From Selenomonadaceae bacterium (lineage in GTDB: Bacteria; Bacillota; Negativicutes; Selenomonadales; Selenomonadaceae), in contig JAFVEZ010000021.1 in the NCBI GenBank assembly GCA_017475745.1, positions 1 to 42,169 of the forward strand: DNA of 42,169 bases. The letters are read 5' to 3'. Position 1 is the first letter of the stretch. The number at the start of each line of letters is the position of its first letter. Under the pieces are notes generated by a model. That model searched no databases. It was not told the DNA's origin and saw nothing but the letters and a program-made list of their open reading frames with translations. Shown here piece after piece: positions 32,077-41,938 of this stretch. The translations under genes and the position numbers were made by a program.

Positions 32077-32862
32077 TCATTCCTTCAGTTTGTCGTAGTC
32101 AGTCATGTCGGCATGAAGCGGAGTGACGGCGACATAGCCAGCTTCTGCTGCGAAGATATCAGTACCGTCTGAGCGATCAAGATCGTAGACTTGACCGCCA
32201 ACTCTGTAGAAAGTTCTGCCATTTTCGTCTTTGTGAGTCTGAAAGGCGTTGATATAATCTCTCCTGCCGAGTCTTGCGAATTTAAACTCTGCCTTGCCGT
32301 CTTTGAAGTGTTTTGGGAAGTTAATATTGTAGAAGAAGCCCTTTTCTGGGTTTTCTTTGAGAGTCTCTGTCAGATAGTCAAGCACGACTCTTGCCGCTTC
32401 CTCAAATGGAATCTCGGATTCAATGTCCAACGAGATTGCAGCTGAGGGTATCTCATGAAGATAGCCTTCTAAAGCTGCACCGACAGTGCCGGAGTAAAGG
32501 GCATCAGTGGCAAGGTTGGCACCGTGATTGATACCGCTAAGTATCATAGTCGGCCAGTTACCCTCACACATTGCCTCAAGATAAATTTTAGTACAATCTG
32601 TCGGAGTGCCGTCAATCGTCCAAGCCTCTATGCTCTTCTCAATTTTAGCATTTGGGCAGTGGGTCTTGAGAAGCTCATTGATCTGTTCTTCAGTGATCTT
32701 TATGAACTCAAGTTGTCTCAAAACTGAGAGCGCGTGCGACATTCCACTTTGTTGCTTCAATGGTGCAACTATCATGACATCGAATTTTTCGGCTAACACT
32801 GCAGCCATCGCCCAAATGCCGAGTGCTCTTATTCCGTCATCATTAGTTAAAAATACTTTCAT
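32077..32862 (-). CDS. surE: 5'/3'-nucleotidase SurE
   Basis: 261 residues. Metal-binding NDDG at 7-10 right after the start (MKVFLTNDDGI), KQQSGMSHALS, WTIDGTPTDCTKI, SGINHGANLATDALYSGTVGAALEG and the late ATPLHADMTDY are the SurE signature blocks. The enzyme dephosphorylates nucleoside monophosphates and short polyphosphates and is linked to stationary-phase survival. ATG at 32862 behind GAGGGTG. It lies 27 bp after ftsY and 27 bp before the phosphohexomutase in a tight operon. Confidence 0.96.
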   Translation of the reverse strand: MKVFLTNDDGIRALGIWAMAAVLAEKFDVMIVAPLKQQSGMSHALSVLRQLEFIKITEEQINELLKTHCPNAKIEKSIEAWTIDGTPTDCTKIYLEAMCEGNWPTMILSGINHGANLATDALYSGTVGAALEGYLHEIPSAAISLDIESEIPFEEAARVVLDYLTETLKENPEKGFFYNINFPKHFKDGKAEFKFARLGRRDYINAFQTHKDENGRTFYRVGGQVYDLDRSDGTDIFAAEAGYVAVTPLHADMTDYDKLKE

Positions 32863-32889
32863 TCATATCACCCTCATATTAATAATAAG

Positions 32890-33822
32890 TTATTCCTTGG
32901 TTTCAAAGAGAGCGGCGGCAAAGTCGTCGGAATTGAAGGGCTTGAGGTCATCAACAGCTTCACCAACGCCAATCCATTTGACAGGTATGGAAAGTTCCGA
33001 TTTAATGCCGATTATTACTCCGCCTTTAGCCGTGCCGTCGAGTTTGGTGAGGACGAGACCAGTTATCGGTGCCGATTTAGTAAAGAGTTCCGCCTGAGAG
33101 ATTGCATTCTGACCAGTACCGGCATCAAGGACGAGTAAAGTCTCATGAGGTGCGCCATGGACGCCCTTGCCGACAACACGATTGATTTTTTTGAGCTCTT
33201 CCATGAGATTATATCTATTTTGCAAGCGACCGGCAGTATCGACAATCAGTACATCAATATTGCGTGATTTGGCGGCACGAGCAGCATCAAGAGCAACAGA
33301 GGAAGGATCAGAGCCTTCTTCGTGTTTGATTATCGAAGCGCCAGTACGCTCTGCCCAAATCTCAAGCTGATCTATTGCAGCAGCTCTGAACGTATCCGCT
33401 GCCGCCAGCATTACCGACTTACCCTGTGCTCTGTAGTAGGCGCTCAATTTTCCTATAGTTGTAGTCTTTCCGGCACCATTGACGCCGATCACCAATATCA
33501 CATAAGGCTTGGTGTTATCCGGTGAAAGTTCAGTCTGTGGCGTCTCGTCAGCTTGTGAGAGTATTGTACTAATTTCTTTCTGCAAGAATGGCTTTAAATC
33601 CTCCGGTGAATTAATTTGTTTTTTGCGAATACCTTTCTTGACGGCGGCTATCAATTTTTCGGTAGTTGCCGGTCCGACATCAGAGAGTATCAGTGTCTCT
33701 TCAAGCTCATCGAGGAATTTATCGTCAATGTCGGCATAACCTATAATCAACTTCTCAATCTTTTCCGTCAAGTTCTCTCTGGTCTTTGAGAGACTGTTTT
33801 TGAGTTTTTCAAAGAAGCCCAT
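32890..33822 (-). CDS. ftsY: Signal recognition particle receptor FtsY
   Basis: 310 residues from the ATG at 33822 (MGFFEKLKNS), chosen because GAGGTG lies 6 nt upstream; the open frame reaches 33837. N-domain helices are followed by the G domain: GVNGAGKTTTIGKLSAYY (G1), AAADTFRAAA (G2), DTAGRLQNRYNLMEEL (G3) and TKLDGTAKGG (G4), ending GVGEAVDDLKPFN. GTPase receptor for SRP-ribosome complexes at the inner membrane. The short N-terminus without a long acidic A domain is usual in Firmicutes. It follows the HAD gene by 15 bp. Confidence 0.97.
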   Translation of the reverse strand: MGFFEKLKNSLSKTRENLTEKIEKLIIGYADIDDKFLDELEETLILSDVGPATTEKLIAAVKKGIRKKQINSPEDLKPFLQKEISTILSQADETPQTELSPDNTKPYVILVIGVNGAGKTTTIGKLSAYYRAQGKSVMLAAADTFRAAAIDQLEIWAERTGASIIKHEEGSDPSSVALDAARAAKSRNIDVLIVDTAGRLQNRYNLMEELKKINRVVGKGVHGAPHETLLVLDAGTGQNAISQAELFTKSAPITGLVLTKLDGTAKGGVIIGIKSELSIPVKWIGVGEAVDDLKPFNSDDFAAALFETKE

Positions 33823-33837
33823 GCAATCACCTCGCAA

Positions 33838-34653
33838 TCAAGAGTAAAAGATTTTATTAATCGCGGCAAGTACGCCGTCATGGTCATTGTCGGCAGTTAC
33901 AAAATCAGCCATTTGCTTGATCTCATCAGAAGCATTGCCCATAACAACGGCATAACCGACAGTTTGAAGAATTTCAATATCATTAGGAGCATCACCAATG
34001 GCAACGGTATCGGCAATATCAATATTGAGATACTTGCAAAGCTCAACGAGACCAGCCGCCTTGGTAACACTGGGTGGAGAAGATTCAAGAGCAGTGGTTT
34101 CAGCAAAGACCATCTGCAGATTGCGACCCTTGAGTCTCTCGACAGTCTTAGCACGTGATTCAGGCGAACGGTGATAAATGTTGACTTTGATAACGTCATC
34201 TTTATGAGTTTTCGCGTACTCTCTCTGATCTTCACATTGCAAGCAGTTTCTAATGTACATATCTTGGTATATACCCATTTGAAAATCAACCATGTGATTA
34301 ATGTCTTGTGGCTTGACTACTGATTCTCTAATCGTCAGCAAATGTACCATAGCCTTTTCTTGCTCACCAAGATCAATGAGATCAAGGCACTCATCAAACG
34401 GTACAGGGTGTACAGATACCGGTTCTTGTTTGGCAAAATCATAAATCAAAGCGCCACTTGCTAATATACAGTAACGCATGTTTTTAAGTTCTTCTTTGTA
34501 GTCGTTCATTTCGGCAAGACAGCGACCGGAAGCGACAATGACATGAACGCCGTCATTTAACAAGCGATTGATTCCTTCAACCGTTTGCGGAGTGATCTTC
34601 TTTTGAGAATTTAAAGTTGTGCCGTCCATGTCGAGAGCTAAAAGTTTATACAT
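33838..34653 (-). CDS. Cof-type HAD-IIB family phosphatase
   Basis: 271 residues. Motif I LALDMDGTTLNSQKK (nucleophile Asp8, acid Asp10), motif II VIVASGR, and motif IV IGDAPNDIEILQTVGYAVVMGNA, with a large type IIB cap in between. Such enzymes hydrolyse sugar phosphates, FMN or related small phosphates; the substrate cannot be read. First gene of the operon HAD-ftsY-surE-phosphohexomutase, behind an extended -10 at 34698-34706. ATG at 34653 with GAGG upstream. Confidence 0.9.
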   Translation of the reverse strand: MYKLLALDMDGTTLNSQKKITPQTVEGINRLLNDGVHVIVASGRCLAEMNDYKEELKNMRYCILASGALIYDFAKQEPVSVHPVPFDECLDLIDLGEQEKAMVHLLTIRESVVKPQDINHMVDFQMGIYQDMYIRNCLQCEDQREYAKTHKDDVIKVNIYHRSPESRAKTVERLKGRNLQMVFAETTALESSPPSVTKAAGLVELCKYLNIDIADTVAIGDAPNDIEILQTVGYAVVMGNASDEIKQMADFVTADNDHDGVLAAINKIFYS

Positions 34654-34697
34654 ACTAAAACCTCACTAATGCAAATTCGCAATCAACTGTTGAATAT

Positions 34698-34706
34698 ATT
34701 ATAACA
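34698..34706 (-). promoter_or_regulatory. Extended -10 promoter of the HAD-ftsY-surE operon
   Basis: Minus strand TGTTATAAT (TGN plus perfect TATAAT) without a clear -35. Leader about 38 nt. Confidence 0.55.
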
Positions 34707-34834
34707 CACTTTTCAATCTTTTATAGTATTTTCTGATAAATATTCTTGTCTCAAAAGAGACGAGTAGTTAATTGCATTCTTGGACAAGGAACGATTGTAG
34801 CAAGGTCAAAATTACTTGTACTAACAATTAAGAT

Positions 34835-34862
34835 AGCCGCTCAAGCTCTCAACTTGGCGGCT
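34835..34862 (-). terminator. Hairpin after the yrbL-like gene
   Basis: AGCCGC-(T)-CAAG pairs with CTTG-GCGGCT around a 7-nt loop, one bulge. It lies just after the YrbL-like stop. The T-run on the minus side is weak (ATCTT), so termination is likely but not certain. Confidence 0.5.
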
Positions 34863-34867
34863 TAGAA

Positions 34868-35482
34868 TTATGCTTTTAAATTCTTGGTAAGCTCTTCATT
34901 AAAGATTTTTGGATAATGAGACTGTAGCCAACCTACTAAGTAATTCCAATAACGCTGACATTTCAAAGTCGCGATAAATTCAAAATAATAAACAAAAGGA
35001 ATAAAAGCAGGAGTACCTATATTGTCAATTATTCTGATCCTATACTCATTTTGAGAAATCTGCTGCACCATAAAGTTTGTTATATCATTATCAACAATGA
35101 CGATCTTCTCTCGAAGGAAATCTTTTTTGAAATTCATCATGAGTTTAGTTATGACTTCCATCTCCGAGAGAGAAGGAGTACCTTTTGTAAGAAAGTCATT
35201 TAAATGCTTACCGGGACTTCCGTCAACATTAATGACTCTCTCAAAGACATGTCCCCAACCCTTGTTAGTTTCAACCAAACCATAATACTTAGTGATAAGT
35301 ACAGAGTTTTCCAGTTTATCTTTACAAATACGACGATATCGCATTTCCTTTTTAACATCACCGTCATCAGGAGTATGAGGAATCTTTATACATTTAGCCC
35401 GATCTATTGGATTAATATAAGTTGCTTGATGATCGCCAGTTCCAATAAAGAGTTCGTCAGTAAGTATTAAAACATCAGGCAT
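34868..35482 (-). CDS. YrbL-like protein (PhoP regulatory network family, kinase-like fold)
   Basis: 204 residues. Resembles YrbL of enterobacteria: GTGDHQATYINPIDRAKCIKI near the start, then KEMRYRRIC, YYGLVETNKGWGHVFERVINVDGSPG, and IIDNIGTPAFIP near the end, which correspond to GTGRHRKCY, DFDGKPS and CDNIGESTLIP of YrbL. The layout suggests a small protein-kinase-like fold, but no clear catalytic Asp/DFG set is visible. The family's role is unknown. ATG at 35482 with GGAGTGG upstream, 33 bp after pyrG, so it may be its read-through partner. Confidence 0.78.
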   Translation of the reverse strand: MPDVLILTDELFIGTGDHQATYINPIDRAKCIKIPHTPDDGDVKKEMRYRRICKDKLENSVLITKYYGLVETNKGWGHVFERVINVDGSPGKHLNDFLTKGTPSLSEMEVITKLMMNFKKDFLREKIVIVDNDITNFMVQQISQNEYRIRIIDNIGTPAFIPFVYYFEFIATLKCQRYWNYLVGWLQSHYPKIFNEELTKNLKA

Positions 35483-35515
35483 TTAACCACTCCAAATTAA
35501 CGAAAATATAAAAGT

Positions 35516-37168
<1,653 letters not shown>

Positions 37169-37197
37169 TTAATACCTCCGACATTAACGCAATACTA

Positions 37198-37575
37198 TTA
37201 TTCTTCTTGTTTGTCAGTTTTACGTTTCTTGATGCCCTTAGCTGCTGACTGCTTCGGAATACCCTCATCACCTGCTGAGATAGCTTGAGAAGCCATACGA
37301 GTTCTCTTTACTTCAGGAGGAGTCCATTCAGTCAAGCCCCACTTGCCTTCACCATTGTCACCTCTATACTGAAAGCGACCGTCCATATTAATCATTGTGT
37401 AAATCTCCGAAATAGCAACCGCCATTGACTGCACAGACTTTTTCTTCTTGTCAATGACATCAGTTATGAGGGTTTTGTAGTAAATCGGTTCGCCAAGATC
37501 GGCAAGAATCCTGTAGGCAATGTCAGTCTCCGACATTTTAGAATAATCTTTCTCAACGGTATTATTGTTTTCCAT
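37198..37575 (-). CDS. rpoE: RNA polymerase delta subunit, HARE-HTH protein
   Basis: 125 residues. N-terminal HARE-HTH domain (MSETDIAYRILADLGEPIYYKTLITDVI, then YTMINMDGRFQYRGDNGEGKWGLTEW). The delta subunit modulates RNA polymerase recycling and start-site selection in Firmicutes. In Bacillus the C-terminal half is a long acidic tail; here the tail is short and basic (KRTRMAS, then AAKGIKKRKTDK). ATG at 37575; 18 bp after argS and 29 bp before pyrG. Confidence 0.88.
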   Translation of the reverse strand: MENNNTVEKDYSKMSETDIAYRILADLGEPIYYKTLITDVIDKKKKSVQSMAVAISEIYTMINMDGRFQYRGDNGEGKWGLTEWTPPEVKRTRMASQAISAGDEGIPKQSAAKGIKKRKTDKQEE

Positions 37576-37593
37576 AGCAATCTCCTCTTAATA

Positions 37594-39258
37594 TTACATT
37601 GATTTCGGTGCAGAGACGCCGAGCAGACCAAGAGCGTGCTCAATTACATGAGCAGTGACTTTGATGAGACCAAGTCTTGCCGAAGCAAGCTGAGACTCAA
37701 CGCCGATGATTCTGCAGTCGCGATAGAAGGCATGGAAGAGCGCTGCTATTTCTTGAGTATAGCGAGTGATCCTCTGAGGTGCATACTCTCTTGCCGCTCT
37801 TTCAATCTCTTCTTCATAATCTGCAATCTTATTTATTAAGTCAATCTCCGAAGGGTGAGTAAGTAAGCTAAAGTTTGGTTTATCTTCCATTTTTATATTC
37901 ATTTCCGCTGTCTGACGGAATATGCTGCAGATTCTAGCATGGGCGTACTGGACATAGTAAACTGGATTATCGCTGGACTTCTTCTTGGCAAGGTCGAGAT
38001 CAAAGTCAAGTTGACTCTCCATTGAACGCATAAGGAAGAAGAAGCGTGCTGCATCAGTACCGACCTCTTCCATTAGTTCGCGAAGAGGTATAGCATTGCC
38101 ACTGCGTTTGGACATCTTGACGAGTTCACCACTGCGATACAATGCAACCATTTGCAGGAAGAGTATTTTTAACTTATCGGCATTAAAGCCTAAAGCCGTC
38201 ATTGCTGCCTTAACCCTTGCAACATAGCCGTGGTGGTCAGCACCCCAAATATTAATGAGTTCACCGAAGCCGCGCTCAAACTTATTCTTATGATAGGCGA
38301 TATCCGCTGCAAGGTAAGTTGGCTCACCGTTTTCACGAATCACAACTCTGTCCTTGTCGTCGCCATATTCGGTGGACTTCAGCCAAAGTGCGCCCTCATG
38401 TTCGTAGATTGTACCGCTCTTCTTGAGAACTTCAATAGCTTCATTGATAGCGTTCGGGTGCAATGTGCGCTCACTGAACCAATTATCAAATTCAACGCGG
38501 AAGGCTTTCAAGTCCTTCTTGAGTTCGGAGAGTTTATCTTGATAGCCAAGCTCTCTCATGGCGTTTAGTCGTTTTTCTTCGGAGACATGGAGATATTTGT
38601 CACCATCGCGCTCAATAATCCGCTTTGCGGTGTCAATGATATCCTCACCTATATAAGCCTCTTCCGGCATTTCTACATCTTGACCTAATAGTTGAAGATA
38701 ACGAGCATTGACGGATATAGTGAGCTTGTCCATCTGATTGCCGGCGTCGTTGATGTAGTATTCAGCTTCAATATTGTAACCTGCCGCGTGCATTATATTG
38801 ACAATCGCTGAACCTGCAGCCGCGCCGCGTCCGTGTCCAATGTGCAAAAGACCCGTTGGATTGGCACTGACGTATTCTATTTGGATTGTCTCATTATTCT
38901 TGTTTGGCAGTTGACCGTAGTTATCACCGGCGTTGAATATCTTCTCAAATGTATCGTAAATAACGGTAGGTTTAAGGTAAAAGTTTAGAAATCCTGCACC
39001 GGCAATTTCGATCTTCTCAATCTGTTCAAGTTTAATACGATTCTTCAGCTCTTCAGCAATTTTTCGCGGATTATTGTGAAAGACTCGTGCCGACTGCATA
39101 GCGAAGTTAGTGGCGAAGTCTCCAAACTCTTTCTTTGGTGGTACTTCAAGCAAAACATCAGGCAGTTTATCTGTGTCGGCAAGATTGAAGATACCGTCTG
39201 AAACTGCCGACTGAGCCGCGTCAATGATTGCCTTCTCAAGTATATCCTTAATTTGCAA
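37594..39258 (-). CDS. argS: Arginyl-tRNA synthetase
   Basis: 554 residues from the TTG at 39258, which has GGAGGA 6 nt upstream; a further in-frame TTG at 39279 lies before this site. Class I motifs: ANPTGLLHIGHGRGAAAG (HIGH) and VKMSKRSGNAIPL (KMSKR), an N-terminal add-1 domain, and a C-terminal DALR anticodon-binding part (YAPQRITRYTQEIAALFHAFYRDCRI). Charges tRNA-Arg. It heads the argS-rpoE-pyrG cluster; a large hairpin at 39284-39333 precedes it. No T-box leader is seen. Confidence 0.97.
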   Translation of the reverse strand: MQIKDILEKAIIDAAQSAVSDGIFNLADTDKLPDVLLEVPPKKEFGDFATNFAMQSARVFHNNPRKIAEELKNRIKLEQIEKIEIAGAGFLNFYLKPTVIYDTFEKIFNAGDNYGQLPNKNNETIQIEYVSANPTGLLHIGHGRGAAAGSAIVNIMHAAGYNIEAEYYINDAGNQMDKLTISVNARYLQLLGQDVEMPEEAYIGEDIIDTAKRIIERDGDKYLHVSEEKRLNAMRELGYQDKLSELKKDLKAFRVEFDNWFSERTLHPNAINEAIEVLKKSGTIYEHEGALWLKSTEYGDDKDRVVIRENGEPTYLAADIAYHKNKFERGFGELINIWGADHHGYVARVKAAMTALGFNADKLKILFLQMVALYRSGELVKMSKRSGNAIPLRELMEEVGTDAARFFFLMRSMESQLDFDLDLAKKKSSDNPVYYVQYAHARICSIFRQTAEMNIKMEDKPNFSLLTHPSEIDLINKIADYEEEIERAAREYAPQRITRYTQEIAALFHAFYRDCRIIGVESQLASARLGLIKVTAHVIEHALGLLGVSAPKSM

Positions 39259-39283
39259 GTTATCTCCTCCAAAATTCAATATA

Positions 39284-39333
39284 AATGAGGAACCAGGAAT
39301 TATCTTTCGCGCTTCAATTCCTAATTCCTCATT
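39284..39333 (-). repeat. Long imperfect inverted repeat upstream of argS
   Basis: Two 18-nt arms, 16 of 18 positions paired, around a 14-nt loop, placed between cheX and argS and ending 26 bp before the argS start. No T-run follows on either strand, so it is not a standard terminator; it could act as an RNA-stability or processing element, or be a copy of a dispersed repeat. Confidence 0.6.
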
Positions 39334-39348
39334 CTAAATCACAATTAA

Positions 39349-39816
39349 TTAAACCTCTTTATCGACGGCAACGGCAATATCCACCTTATGTCCGCCCAAA
39401 TCCATCTCTATAGTCAAATACGGTCCGCTGCTGATTTTAATTTGGCTGCCCTTACCAACTGTGAGACTTGGCGTCGATATGTCAACTTCCAGTTCCAGCG
39501 CTGTAATATTGGTAGCTGTGTTTGCAGCAAGCATATTGGACATCTCAGAAATAGCTGACTGTGCCATAGCATCAATTTCTGCAACTGGCATACCCATCAT
39601 CATTGTTGACGCTATAAATTTCGCTGTATCTTCATTCATATTGTATACTACATTTCCGCGTATCTGCTTCGTAAAGCCAAGCATTACCGAAACGCCAAAA
39701 TTAGTAATAGTTTTATTTTGTACATATGCTCTCGTTCTCTTTGGAATTGGAAAGCCAATTTGCGGCATGACAGAGATGAAAGCGTCAATAAACGGATTTA
39801 CGAGTTTTGCATCCAC
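39349..39816 (-). CDS. cheX: CheX family chemotaxis-type phosphatase
   Basis: 155 residues from the GTG at 39816 (V-D-A-K-L-V), 9 nt after AAGGAG; the frame is open to an ATG at 39846 but that reading would overlap the upstream gene by 26 bp. CheX/CheC fold: NPFIDAFISVM at the start and the active-site helix ISEMSNMLAANTAT with the ExxN pair (Glu, Asn) needed for phosphatase action on phospho-CheY-like receivers. Four bp after the REC-CheX gene, so clearly co-transcribed. No other chemotaxis gene is in the window; the target may be REC domains of other pathways. Confidence 0.88.
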   Translation of the reverse strand: MDAKLVNPFIDAFISVMPQIGFPIPKRTRAYVQNKTITNFGVSVMLGFTKQIRGNVVYNMNEDTAKFIASTMMMGMPVAEIDAMAQSAISEMSNMLAANTATNITALELEVDISTPSLTVGKGSQIKISSGPYLTIEMDLGGHKVDIAVAVDKEV

Positions 39817-39820
39817 AATA

Positions 39821-40675
39821 TCATTCTCCTTCCGCAAAACCGACATTTAAAACTATATCTCCTACTTCAGTTGAAGCAGTGAGCCTAAAAGTAGTGAGCT
39901 TGGGGCTTGAAATCTTAATACCGGATCCGAAAATCGTGCCCGGTGGAGTGATACGCATTTCTTTATCTTTGAAGACATCGTTAATATTAGAAACACCGCG
40001 ACCTATAACGATATTAGCTGCTTCTTCAACCGCTTCATGTATCTCATCTTCAGCAACTTCTTCAGTACCTAGCATAGTTTCGGCAAATTTCTTCATTGTA
40101 TCATTTGACACATGCATAACCGCGCGACCAACGGGGTAGCCGGTGAGACCGATAATTACTGCAATTCCGTCAATAGATAGGTATCTTTTATCGTAAACTT
40201 CTGTAGTTATCTTACTTTGCATACCAATTAGATTTAATATGCCTTGTTGAAGTGCACGTTCAAAAGCTTTGGCATAAGATTCACGAAGAACTGCAATTTT
40301 GTTTACTCGCTGCTGGCTTAACAATAATAATGTCTCGATAATATCGTTGGTACTTACAGGTTTTTGAAGAAATGAACTTATTCCGGCGGCACGTCCTTGA
40401 GCAACAAGACTTGCATCCTTCATTGCGCTAATCATGACAATTTTAGCATCCGGGTCAAATCCTCGAATTTTCTTACTACATTCTATACCATCAGCGTCAG
40501 GCAAATTCATATCCATAGTTACTATTTCTGGATTATGCTCTTGATACATTTTCAGTGCTTCTGCTGCATCTGCGGCCATTGCAACAACTTCAAAATTCGT
40601 TTTGGATAGATGATTTGCCAATATTGTTCGACTGATTTTTGAGTCATCAACGATCATTACTCGAACCTTTTCCAC
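39821..40675 (-). CDS. REC-CheX fusion protein
   Basis: 284 residues. Receiver domain 1-120: acidic pair VDD at 9-11, phospho-acceptor Asp55 (IVTMDMNLPDADG), Thr/Ser site MISAMK and Lys in LQKPVS. After a helical linker, residues about 130-284 form a CheX-like domain with an active helix HEAVEEAANIVIGRGVSN (ExxN). A phosphatase domain fused to a receiver suggests self-limiting control, either of its own REC or of a partner's. GTG start at 40675 with AGGTGAG. Four bp ahead of cheX in one operon. Confidence 0.9.
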   Translation of the reverse strand: MEKVRVMIVDDSKISRTILANHLSKTNFEVVAMAADAAEALKMYQEHNPEIVTMDMNLPDADGIECSKKIRGFDPDAKIVMISAMKDASLVAQGRAAGISSFLQKPVSTNDIIETLLLLSQQRVNKIAVLRESYAKAFERALQQGILNLIGMQSKITTEVYDKRYLSIDGIAVIIGLTGYPVGRAVMHVSNDTMKKFAETMLGTEEVAEDEIHEAVEEAANIVIGRGVSNINDVFKDKEMRITPPGTIFGSGIKISSPKLTTFRLTASTEVGDIVLNVGFAEGE

Positions 40676-40709
40676 CAGCGCTCACCTGCTTTCACTTTAA
40701 AAATTTACT

Positions 40710-40718
40710 ATTTTATCA
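40710..40718 (-). promoter_or_regulatory. Extended -10 promoter of the REC-CheX operon
   Basis: Minus strand TGATAAAAT (TGN plus TAAAAT) about 35 bp before the GTG start; no good -35. Confidence 0.45.
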
Positions 40719-40762
40719 CACAGAATACATCGCATGATTATTAATCAATATTCGCCATAAAT

Positions 40763-41422
40763 TTATGAAATACCTTCTACATGTATAAAAAACTTTTTCT
40801 CTTTTGGGCGATCTGGTTCTACAAAAATTTTAGGTTCTTCTATGCCAACGTCTTTAGATAGACGCTTTGTAATGAGTTCGGAAGCATGTTTTATAGTATT
40901 ATTAAGTATTTCTAATGATAAATCTGCCTTCTTGAGATTGGTTCTGCCAAGAAATGCAGCTTTGTAAACAATCTCATTATCACTTGCTCTGATAACATGT
41001 ATTCCTACTGCCACACCGAATACATTCTTCCGAATTTGAGCAAATCCGACTGCACCTATAACAGGACTAGCAAACGGTGAAACGAAGAGAGAAGCCGCTG
41101 ATCCGCTAAAAGTAAAAGCTGTACCCATTGCATTATTTATCAACTTTCCGGTGCCGACTCCAACCAATCTGCCTTCAACGATATAATCAGCCTCAGCTTT
41201 ATCAACGATTATGAATTTATCTTCAGCAATCAAATCTTTGTTCAATTCTTCGCCGAGTTTTTGAATGATAGCCGGATTGTAAATATCATTGTCATCAATA
41301 AATTCAATGGCAATTTTAGGAGTATAAACCTTAGGCGTATAAATCTTTTTAGTATAATCTTCGGCGGCTGAAGATACTGAGAAGTTCAATAAAAGTGCAA
41401 ATATTAAAAGCAACATTTTCAA
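40763..41422 (-). CDS. Secreted unknown protein with signal peptide
   Basis: 219 residues. Clear Sec signal peptide: MKMLLLIFALLLNFSVSSAAEDYT with cleavage probably after SSAA (no lipobox Cys). The mature part starts with a short repeat (YTPKVYTPKIA), then alternates strands and helices with a central Gly/Ala/Ser stretch (residues about 93-125) and a C-terminal helical region; this pattern (IAIEFIDDND, EDKFIIVDKAEADYIVEGRLVGVGTG) is like periplasmic CsgG/TolB-type N-terminal modules seen in outer-membrane-associated proteins, without certainty. Start TTG 41422 or ATG 41416. Independent gene in front of the REC-CheX operon. Confidence 0.75.
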   Translation of the reverse strand: MKMLLLIFALLLNFSVSSAAEDYTKKIYTPKVYTPKIAIEFIDDNDIYNPAIIQKLGEELNKDLIAEDKFIIVDKAEADYIVEGRLVGVGTGKLINNAMGTAFTFSGSAASLFVSPFASPVIGAVGFAQIRKNVFGVAVGIHVIRASDNEIVYKAAFLGRTNLKKADLSLEILNNTIKHASELITKRLSKDVGIEEPKIFVEPDRPKEKKFFIHVEGIS

Positions 41423-41492
41423 ATCACATCACCACCATTCTGCTTGAATTTCTACAATTTATGATAACCGCTTATGTCGTTAGTGTCAATAT

Positions 41493-41529
41493 AAAAGTTC
41501 TGCTCTCTTGAAAGTTTGAAGAGCAGAAC
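41493..41529 (-). terminator. Terminator of the amt-glnB operon
   Basis: Nine-bp stem GTTCTGCTC/GAGCAGAAC (41497-41505 with 41521-41529), extended by inner pairs, followed on the minus strand by TTTTAT. It lies about 20 bp after the P-II gene. Confidence 0.8.
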
Positions 41530-41547
41530 CGCTATTTATTACTATAT

Positions 41548-41928
41548 CTATTTCTCCGGCTTTTCACCTGGTATGTCCTTGATAGCATCGGCACCTCTTT
41601 GACCAGTGCGAATCCTCATTGCATCGCTGAGTTCATAGACGAAGATTTTACCGTCGCCGAACTTTCCGGTTTTGAGAACCTTCTGAGCTGTTTCAATCAC
41701 TCGCTCAACGGGAATCTCACAGACAACCGTTTCAACTTTAATCTTCGGTACCAAGTTAATGTCAAATTCCTTGCCGCGGAAGACCTCTTTGTGACCTTTT
41801 TGAAGGCCGCAGCCATATACTTGACTGACTGTCATTCCGAGGACACCGATATTGTTGAGCGCCTCTTTAAGTTCTTCAAGTTTCGCAGGACGCGTGATTA
41901 TCTCTATCTTTGTGATTTTCTGTTCCAT
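41548..41928 (-). CDS. P-II nitrogen regulatory protein (GlnB/GlnK type)
   Basis: 126 residues, slightly longer than the usual 112. P-II signatures: KIEIITRPAKLEELKEALNNIGVLGMTVSQVYGCG at the start, T-loop KGHKEVFRGKEFDINLVPK and C-terminal GKIFVYELSDAMRIRTGQRG. P-II proteins bind ATP and 2-oxoglutarate and gate the Amt ammonium channel. The T-loop Tyr that is uridylylated in proteobacteria (YRG) is Phe50 here. ATG at 41928 with GAGGTG; 10 bp after the amt stop codon, so the pair is an amt-glnK-type operon. Confidence 0.93.
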   Translation of the reverse strand: MEQKITKIEIITRPAKLEELKEALNNIGVLGMTVSQVYGCGLQKGHKEVFRGKEFDINLVPKIKVETVVCEIPVERVIETAQKVLKTGKFGDGKIFVYELSDAMRIRTGQRGADAIKDIPGEKPEK

Positions 41929-41938
41929 TTATATCACC

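Noticed and set aside
34740..34867. Possible third copy of the small RNA/peptide unit around the hairpin at 34835-34862
   Set aside because: The GCCGC stem looks similar, but there is no hydrophobic ORF on either strand and no TTGCAA-TATAAT promoter; it is better explained as the end of the YrbL-like gene.
39259..39348. T-box riboswitch upstream of argS
   Set aside because: No T-box sequence, specifier loop or terminator/antiterminator pair; only a simple inverted repeat.
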